A DNA stretch of 64,000 nt from Mytilus trossulus. Its lineage: Eukaryota; Mollusca; Bivalvia; Mytilida; Mytilidae. This document shows positions 56,640-64,000 of the stretch, in pieces; the first letter of the stretch is position 1; every line of letters begins with the position of its first letter. The position numbers were made by a program, and so were the translations under genes. Location: positions 76,010,682-76,074,681 of the forward strand of contig NC_086386.1 in assembly GCF_036588685.1 (NCBI RefSeq), written 5' to 3'. Under the pieces are notes generated by a model. That model searched no databases and was not told where the DNA came from. It saw nothing but the letters and a program-made list of their open reading frames with translations.

Positions 56640-57470
56640 TATCTGATAAAAGATAGGTTTGTTTGCCTTAACCCTACATGTACATTGTACCTACCCAGAA
56701 AATAGCTGTAGACTCAAAATCTTTTATTGTTCTGAAGTTATTTTTTTTATTCAGATAGGCATCCATGTATGTCATGTATGTATGCACTGGTAAATGTCAA
56801 AATGAATGTCTCCGATATCTGAAGAACCCCTTGAAAGCTGCCAGGGTACAGTGGCACTCATGTACACTCCCTAACAGGATTATTGAAGATGTGTCACTAA
56901 CATATGTTTATACGACAATTATGTTTACAAGGACAATCAATCCCTACCCAACACAAAGGGAGTGCTTGGACACCAGGCAGTCTGTTGCACAATGATGCAT
57001 GAAGACTAATATGCTAATATTAAACATTAGATATTTTTTGTTTTGATGACAAAGATTATTTTATTTTTTTAAATTGGTCTTTAACATGTTTAACATGTTT
57101 AAACCTAGTTTTAAGCCAGAAGAGAGTAAAAACATTGTACATGTGGCCCAATGATGACTGATGTAGACACTGTCTACGATCATATATGATATCAAGTGTG
57201 TTTGCCCTGATTACATGTTCGCCCTGAGTTGGTTGGCCTTTAGAGTCTGTTCACACTGCATTAATTTTGTTTTGCCTACTTTTATAAAAAAAAATATCAA
57301 TTATATTTTAAGCTTATTGATATCATGAATCAAGTGAGTTTAATAAACTTATAGGAAAGGTGTACTGACATACATAAGTAGTCCCTTAACACATTAGCTC
57401 CATGGAGCTTTCGTTAGTAGAAGCCATATTAACTATGTGTATCAGTGAGAAAAATGTAAAAGCATAAAAA
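56640..57470. other. intergenic; one unassigned open frame
   Basis: The frame 56765-56995 (+), 76 codons, with GKCQNECLRYLKNPLKAARV and TINPYPTQRECLDTRQSVAQ, has protein-like composition but no recognisable family or flanking splice sites. The rest is AT-rich. Confidence 0.3.
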
Positions 57471-57483
57471 TATAGTATATATA

Positions 57484-58751
57484 CCAATACACATAATTAA
57501 CAGCGCCTGGTGATGTTTGATAGCCTGACCGGTTTTGGTCCATAAAGGACCTTCATCAGAGGCAGAATGGTGGATTAATGTTCGCACCCTATTTATATAG
57601 ATATGGTAACCGGTGGTTGTGTTAACCGGCGGTTGAGTTAACCAGCGGTTGAGATAACCAGCGGTTGAGTTAACCGGTGGTTGAGTTAACCGGCGGTTAA
57701 GTTTACCGGCGGTTGAGTTAACTGGTGAAAAATCCCAGTGAAAAATCAATAGGCAATATAGGAAAGGTTATTGATTTTTCACTGGCATAAGAGCTCTAAG
57801 CGTAAGCCTAGCGATTACCTGAAATTGATGTATATATGTAATACCTACATTACAAACTTAAGGTGTTGAAAACTTTTTAACACCGAGGATTAATATTCAT
57901 CTACCTTTGATCTTGAAAGGAGTACTAAAGGCTTAAGTGAAGCATTCTCAATAAGAACCCCCCCTAAACCAAATTTTGTTTGGTTAGGGGGGGGGGTAAT
58001 AGTTTTGACTTGATGTTTTGGTGTATCACAAGCTAAAACGTCAAGACTGCATGACTACCATGAAATACTATTATTAGACTTGATATTTAGGTGTATCATA
58101 AGCCAAAGATCAAGACTGCATGACTACCATGAATTACTATTTCAAGACTTGATATACAGGTGTATCATAAGCCTGAGGTCAAGACTGCATGACTACTAGG
58201 AAGTACTATTTCAAGACTTGATATTTAGGTGTATCATAAGCCAAATATTAAGATCACATAACTACCATGAAATACTATTCCAAGACTTGATATTTAGGTG
58301 GATCATAAGCCAAAGATCAAGACTAAATGATTACTATGTACTTCTTAAATTATTAAAACACCCTTTATCAAATGCTAAAGCCCAAATATGGTTATATCAA
58401 CAGGTCACATGTTTACCGTATAGTGTAAAAATGTTTACCGTAACATGTCAAAAAGTTTACTGTAACATGAACATTAGCTAAATATAGATAATTGTAACCA
58501 TGGAAAATCCCACTGGGATTTTTCACCAGTTAACTCAACCGCCAGTAAACTCAACCGCCGGTTAACTCAACCGCCGGTAAACTCAACCGCCGGTTAACTC
58601 AACCGCTGGTTAAAACAACCGCCAGTTACCATATCTATATAAATAGGGTGCAAACATTATTCCACCATTCTGCCTCTGATGAAGGTCCTTTATGGACCGA
58701 AACTGGTCAGGCTATCAAACATCACCAGGCGCTGTTAATTATGTGTATTGG
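57484..58751. mobile_element. foldback element: inverted arms built of 16-bp minisatellites
   Basis: The left arm 57484-57740 and right arm 58511-58751 are inverted copies, from CCAATACACATAATTAACAG to CTGTTAATTATGTGTATTGG. Each contains GGACCTTCATCAGAGGCAGA and a run of ~16-bp units (TTAACCGGCGGTTGAG) and ends inward at GTGAAAAATCCCAGTG. TATATATA (57476-57483) and TATACATA (58752-58759) flank it, a possible 8-bp target duplication with one change. The organisation is that of foldback elements such as Drosophila FB or sea urchin TU. No ORF of note. Confidence 0.85.
58007..58345 (+). repeat. 69-bp tandem array inside the foldback element
   Basis: GACTTGAT starts at 58007, 58077, 58146, 58215 and 58284: five units of 69-70 bp, each with GGTGTATCATAAGCC and GACTGCATGACTACCATG variants. 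The open frame 58218-58481 is a by-product. Confidence 0.95.
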
Positions 58752-58765
58752 TATACATACAGTAC

Positions 58766-58890
58766 AGCCTGTGACTTCCTCTTAGTAATGTCCACCCTCT
58801 TGCATGGTCAACATCCAATGGTGGACATCTATTGGGGTATTCAATCTTGAGATGTTGGCCATTTATTGGGGGTCATAAATCACAGGCAGA
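58766..58890. repeat. small inverted-end segment beside the foldback element
   Basis: CAGCCTGTGACTT and AAATCACAGGCAG form an imperfect inverted pair about 125 bp apart around TGGTGGACAT and GATGTTGGCCAT motifs. Possibly a small MITE. Confidence 0.4.
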
Positions 58891-59785
58891 TTTTTATCTA
58901 ATTATGTTACCTGTTAAAATCAATCAGGGTTGAAGTTTTCAGCTGGTATGTTTCGTTAAAATTTACCTGTACAGGTAACTTAGGTTTCTTTTAAAATTGA
59001 CATTTTACCTTTTTTTGAAAAGGTAGAATAAAATATTGATTTAGTCTGTTAATTTATTTTTATTTTTTTGTCTTTAATGTTATTTATTTTTTCATTTTTT
59101 AATTGTTTTTTTCTTTCTTTTTTATATATTTTGTTTCTTTCCTTTTTTTCTTAGTCTTTTAATTTCTTCTTAGTAAGAATCTTGAATAGAAATGGCAAAA
59201 AGTCAAAGATCAAGTTATTGACTAGCATTTGAAATAAACATACTTTTAATAATAACTAATAATCATGCAAGTGATATTTTAAATTAAAAAAAATGAAAAT
59301 AATTAAACAATTTGGTTTCTTAACAAAATAAGATGATCATTTCAAACCTTTTACAATAAATTTTGATAACATCTAATATTATTCAGGAAAACGACAAGTA
59401 CTACCATCATGACCATTATATGGTTTAGGAAAAAAATATTGTTTATCTAAATTTTCTTCAAATCTCAAAACAAAGAGTTGTGCACAAACAATCACTGAAA
59501 AGACTTATTTTCCAAAGGCCCACCTAGTTATCATCAAATTTTGATAAATGTTCATTAAAAATGCTAATCATAATGAAAAATGTTCTTATATATCTGAATC
59601 AAGTGAATCTGATGAACAGAAATTATTTAAAGAAATTGTCTTGAAACTTACATGACTTATTAAAATATTATATTATCTTCAGTTTGATTAATTTCTTTCA
59701 AAATTTGTCTCCAGAAAAAATAAAGTGCACTTCTAAAGATGGTGACACTTTAATAGTCTATTATTAAATCATTTTTTCAGTGTAT
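58891..59785. other. AT-rich intergenic sequence
   Basis: Long T-rich run at 59040-59160. No gene recognised. Confidence 0.4.
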
Positions 59786-59789
59786 TATA

Positions 59790-60170
59790 TTGTCGATAGT
59801 GCTGGACTGGCATGATACATATTCTTGGTATACATTTACAAAGAATATTTCAATCAACCTAGGCCTTTTAGATAAAGTTAATAATTGCCATGATCATGAT
59901 GATTGCAGGGACTTGAATGAATTAAGACTTTTAAAGTTATTAATAAAAAAAGAATTTACAGAAAAATCTAAAAATAAAAACTTAGGTAAACTTGATTGTA
60001 TCAATTGGTAGAGAATTTTTGGTCATAATTTAGAAATAGAAAATAGTGGACAATATAAAATTCCTAGAAAGGATAGAATGTATAAAGTGTGCCTCTTGTA
60101 GGTCAATGAAGAACACCTATTGCTTGATTGTAAAATTAACAAAACAACTTTGAGATGATCCATTTGAAAA
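59790..60170 (+). pseudogene. decayed C-terminus of a non-LTR retrotransposon reverse transcriptase
   Basis: Frame 59790-60011 runs to LLIKKEFTEKSKNKNLGKLD and CINW, a stop, then continues in the same general direction as RIFGHNLEIENSGQYKIPRK, DRMYKVCLL, a stop and VNEEHLLLDCKINKTT. The pattern R-I-x-x-H-N-L-x-I-E-x-G-x-Y, then P-R-x-x-R-x-x-x-C and E-x-H-x-L-x-x-C is the zinc-binding tail after many metazoan non-LTR reverse transcriptases (RVT/zf-RVT type). The second Cys of the knuckle is lost. 5'-truncated and interrupted by two stops. Confidence 0.6.
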
Positions 60171-60174
60171 TTAT

Positions 60175-61095
60175 TTACCTTCTCATTAAAATGTCTCTAA
60201 CCCAAGAAGAAAAAAAAAAGAAATGCTTAACCTCTAAATCATGGGTCATGTTTAAAATATCATATGACAATAAAAATTATATCAAATTTTGCTGTATTGA
60301 ATATTTCTAATACTTATAAATATTTTATTCAGTAAAGAAATAATGAATTGCATAAATTTTATCTAGGTAAGTCTTAAAGACAATCTTAATCCTAGGTTAA
60401 ACAATGTTGAATGCAGATCAGTCTATCTACAATAATAAACTATTTTGATTTTAGAAAATTAATTTGAGAAACACCTTGTCAATATATAGAAAAAGGCAGG
60501 CATTGTAAATGTTTGCAGTATATTTAAAAATGATATTCATTTATTCTTCACTACCAAAAAATAGACTTAATATAAAAATTAACTTAAATTGATCAAAAAT
60601 TATTTAAAAGGCATAATATCAAAACTTATAGTCAGGAGACAACTATTTTTTAATTAAGCTGTTTGTTCAACTTGTTTTATCATTTTTGAATTTCTTGTCA
60701 TCATGGTCATAATCACAGTTATTAAATTTGACAAACACATACATGTACATTTTACCTGAGACACCTGACCTGTAAGTTATATAATTTTAACACTTCAATG
60801 CATTCAAGATTTCTCTTTATCCTTGACTAGATTTTGATTAATACCTTGTGTATTAAAAAAGCAACATGGGGTATGATGATGGACGTATAGGGCCACCATG
60901 GTCAACATATTTTTTATGGCCACCATTAATAAGATAAAGTCACAGGTAGTACTGTACTATATTTTTATGAGTTTTATAAACTTATTTAGATTTTTAAATA
61001 CATGTACATGTAGTATAAATTCTCGAAATTCATGGAAATACAGGGAAAGATTTTGAATTTACTGGGTTGTTCTGGAGCATTGATTGTTCACTATA
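60175..61095. other. AT-rich intergenic sequence
   Basis: No gene or named repeat recognised. Confidence 0.4.
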
Positions 61096-61098
61096 ATA

Positions 61099-61375
61099 CC
61101 GTATAGCGGGTTATTTTCGCGGGGTGGAAATTTTCGCTTATTTTCGCGGACAGAACTTAATCGCCAAAATAAATTCCGCCAAATTAAAAGTGTACATACA
61201 AAGGTATTAATAAAAGTTTTTAATCCGCCAAAATAATAACCGCCAAAATAATAACCGCCAAAATAATAACCGCCAAAATAATAACCGCCAAAATAATAAC
61301 CGCCAAAATATTTCGTATACCTTGTTCAATGAAAATCGCGAAATTTTACACCCGCGAAAATAACCCGCTATACGG
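61099..61375. mobile_element. MITE with CCGTATAGCGGGTTATTTTC ends and TA duplication
   Basis: Left CCGTATAGCGGGTTATTTTC-GCGGG is inverted at the right (CCCGCGAAAATAACCCGCTA-TACGG). TA flanks both sides (61097-61098 and 61376-61377). The interior has six units of a 14-bp repeat ATAATAACCGCCAA (61229-61312). Tc1/mariner-type termini are likely. Confidence 0.92.
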
Positions 61376-61393
61376 TACATGTAATTGTCTTTA

Positions 61394-63537
61394 AGGAAGT
61401 TTGCTTGTCATGTTTTGGGATTTTTGTCAGATTTTCCGAATCCTCTGGTTTTATCCATTTGAATGCATTAAAAAATTTGCCCATTGACCCCCTTTTTAGC
61501 TCACCTGACCTGAAAGGTCCAGTGAACTTTTCTCATCACTTGGCGTCCGTCGTCCGTGAACTTTTACAAAAATCTTCTCCTCTGAAACTACTGGGCCAAA
61601 TTTTACCAAACTTGGCCACAATCATCCTTGGGGTATCTAGTTTAAAAAATGTGTCCGGTGACCTGGCCATCCAACCAAGATGGCCGCCATGGCTAAAAAT
61701 AGAACACAGGGGTAAAATATATATTTTGGCTTATATCTTTGAAACCAAAACATTTAGAGCAAATCTGACATGGGGTAAAATTGTTAATCAGGTCAAGATC
61801 TATCTGCCCTAGAATTTTCAGATGAATCGGACAACCCGTTGTTAGGTTGCTGCCCTAAAATTGGTTATTTTAAGGAAATTTTGCAGTTTTTGGTTATTAT
61901 CTTGAATACTATTATAGATAGAGATAAACTGTAAACAGCAATAATGTTCAGCAAAGTAAAACCTACAAATAAGTTAACATGACCAAAATTGACAGTCAAC
62001 CCCTTAAGGAGTTATTGCCCTTTATAGTAAATTTTTAACAAATTTTCGTCAGTTTTTGTAACTTGTACAAAAATCTTCTTCTCTGAAACCACATGGCCAA
62101 ATTAAACCAAATTTGGCGATAATTATCATTGTGGTATATAGTTTGAAAAATGTGTCTGATGACTCCGCCTACCAAACAAAAAGGCCGACATGGCTAAAAT
62201 TAGAACATAGTGGTAAAATTAAGTTTTTGATTTATATCTTTAAAACTAAGACATTTAGGGCAAATCTTTCAAGATTTAAATGTCCATCAGAATAAGATCT
62301 ATCCACTCGCAAATTTTCAGATGAATCTGACAACTCGTTATTGGGTTGCTGCCCTAAAATTGGTAATTTTAAGGAAATTTTGCAGTTTTTGGTTATTATC
62401 TTGAATACTATTATAGATAGAGATAAACTGTAAACAGCAATTTTGTTCAGCAAAGTAGGATCTACAAATAAGTCAACATGATAAAAATTGTAAGAGTACC
62501 CCTTAAGGAGTTATTGCCCTTTATAGTCAATTTTGAACAAATTTTCGTCAGTTTTTGTAATTTGTACAAAAATCTTCTTCTCTGAAACTACATGGCCAAA
62601 TTAAACCAAACTTGGCAATAATTATCATTGTGGTATATAGTTTGAAAAATGTGTCTGATGACACCGCCTACCAAACAAAATGGTCGACATGGCTAAAATT
62701 AGAACATAGTGGTAAAATGCAGTTTTTGATTTATATCTTTAAAACTAAGACATTTAGGGCAAATCTTTCAAGATTTAAATGTCCATCAGAATAAGATCTA
62801 TCCCCTCGCAAATTTTCAGATGAATCTGACAACTCGTTATTGGGTTGCTGCCCTAAAATCGGTAATTTTAAGGAAATTTTGCAGTTTTTGGTTATTATCT
62901 TGAATACTATTATAGATAGAGATAAACTGTAAACAGCAATTTTGTTCAGCAAAGTAGGATCTACAAATAAGTCAACATGATAAAAATTGTAAGAGTACCC
63001 CTTAAGGAGTTATTGCCCTTTATAGTCAATTTTGAACAAATTTTCGTCATTTTTGTAACTTGTACAAAAATCTTCTTTTCTAAAACTATGAGCCATATTA
63101 AACTAAACGTGGCCACAATCATCACTATGGTATCTTTTTAAAAAAAGTGTCTAATGACCCCACCTACCAACCAAGATGACCGACATCAGTAAATACAGTA
63201 ACAGGTGAGCGACACAGGCTCTTGAGAGCCTCTAGTTCTTTTTATAAATCTTTTACATGAGTAATGATAAGCCATCTGTTTAAAAGACTTATAAAATTTT
63301 AATTATTTTTTAATAGTTTTTGAGAACTTAAACTTGTCAATGATGAAGCTATGAAAAGTCAAGAGAGAATATTTTCCCGTCATAATTTCAATGGCTTATA
63401 TCACGAACACATATACATTGACCTATATATATATATTTTAATCTTTTGATTCATTTATTTATCCCGGCCTTTATCAATATAAACTAGTGTTTTGAAAAGT
63501 TACTTATTTGGGAACTGAGGCTAAGCAAACTCCCTTA
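61394..63537 (+). repeat. dispersed repeat, family G, split by an insertion
   Basis: The left part 61394-61497 (GGAAGTTTGCTTGTCATGTT ... CCATTGACCCCCTTTTT) and right part 63238-63537 (CTTTTTATAAATCTTTTACA ... CAAACTCCCTTA) together match 21281-21675. The 1.74-kb family F element sits between them. Confidence 0.88.
61498..63237 (+). mobile_element. family F element, copy 2, nested in family G
   Basis: Same ends as the RPL31 intron copy (AGCTCACCTGACCTGAAAGG ... GAGCCTCTAGTT). Four ~500-bp units instead of three (ACCAAAC-type starts at 61604, 62105, 62605 and about 63101). Units two and three are almost identical, so a recent tandem expansion is likely. Open frames at 61405-61812, 62113-62295 and 62612-62794 are by-products of the repeat. 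Confidence 0.88.
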
Positions 63538-63540
63538 TTT

Positions 63541-64000
63541 AAAGGGACACATGACATGCATGAAGTTAGCTGTGTCTAATTCCTGTTCACCGATTTTAAT
63601 CAAACTCCCATATTTGATTCATAACAATTTAAAACATTTATCCAAACTATAAAAAGTAAAAACTATACAATTTTACAGGGCGCAGGCATAAAAATATGTA
63701 GATTTGTTTCATGTATATTTTAGTCTAGATGAGTTGATCTCTTAAGTCATCCATTGACCATATTTATAGCAATGTACACATAATTATGGATATAAATAGA
63801 TGAAGCCAACTGGAGCGGTTGGATTTTACTGTGGTCTATTTAATTTCAAACTATAGATAAAAAAGTAAATGTTTATCATCATTTTTATCTGTATAAATTA
63901 CTATGAGTTTTTGTGGATCACATCAGTTGATCACATGATTTACTTTTGTTTCACTTTCAATGTTGACAATGTGTTCCTTTGAAATAACAATACACATACA
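63541..64000. other. right edge, AT-rich, nothing recognised
   Basis: No open frame of note, repeat or RNA gene recognised. Confidence 0.4.

Noticed and set aside
57429..57749. 106-codon ORF with repeated PPVNSTAGYLNRWLT
   Set aside because: By-product of the minisatellite in the foldback arm.
61405..62952. ORFs of 60-135 codons near the right end, repeated twice
   Set aside because: They lie within the ~500-bp tandem units of family F, are not kept open in the RPL31 intron copy beyond one unit, and show no protein family.

Overview
The window is animal nuclear DNA: AT-rich, intron-rich and crowded with interspersed repeats. Several repeat families (the GATGTGGTATGA...GAGACAACTCTCC family, the GACGAAACGCGCGTCTGG family, the GCTCACCTGACCTG...CAGGTGAGCGACACAGG family and the TTTATACGACCGCA family) look like those I know from bivalve genomes, especially marine mussels (Mytilidae, probably Mytilus). 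That assignment rests on memory of repeat families, not on a search.

Region 1-12.6 kb (minus strand) holds the 5' two thirds of a Cys-loop ligand-gated ion channel gene of the GABA-A receptor class, resembling insect GRD and vertebrate alpha subunits. Seven exons can be joined without a phase conflict, from a signal-peptide exon at 12590-12612 to the TM1 exon at 621-773. TM2-TM4 lie beyond the left edge. Introns carry old repeats, including a cluster of degenerate copies of the Cys-loop exon end.

Region 12.6-39 kb is mostly repeats. Exceptions are two minus-strand exons (22693-24016) that splice in phase, end in a stop followed by AATAAA, and belong to a gene I cannot name. A 3.2-kb element with ~100-bp inverted termini (24157-27370) lies beside them. 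A dense, nested block of inverted-terminal-repeat elements fills 31.8-37.5 kb.

Region 39.06-43.84 kb (plus strand) is a complete gene for ribosomal protein L31: four coding exons, 125 codons, polyadenylation signal. Its introns have absorbed several elements.

Region 44-64 kb has no intact gene that I recognise. It holds a bivalve-type element with tandem interior (45.1-47.1 kb), a Mutator-like element with ~240-bp inverted termini, a 9-bp target duplication and a decayed ORF ending in a PHD-like zinc-binding motif (48.26-50.37 kb), a tRNA-derived SINE, a foldback element whose arms are minisatellites (57.48-58.75 kb), a decayed non-LTR reverse transcriptase C-terminus (59.8-60.2 kb), a TA-flanked MITE, and a nested insertion whose empty site is preserved elsewhere in the window.

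The two recognised genes are functionally unrelated. The receptor is a cell-surface channel subunit and RPL31 is a housekeeping ribosomal protein. Most of the novelty here is in mobile DNA.
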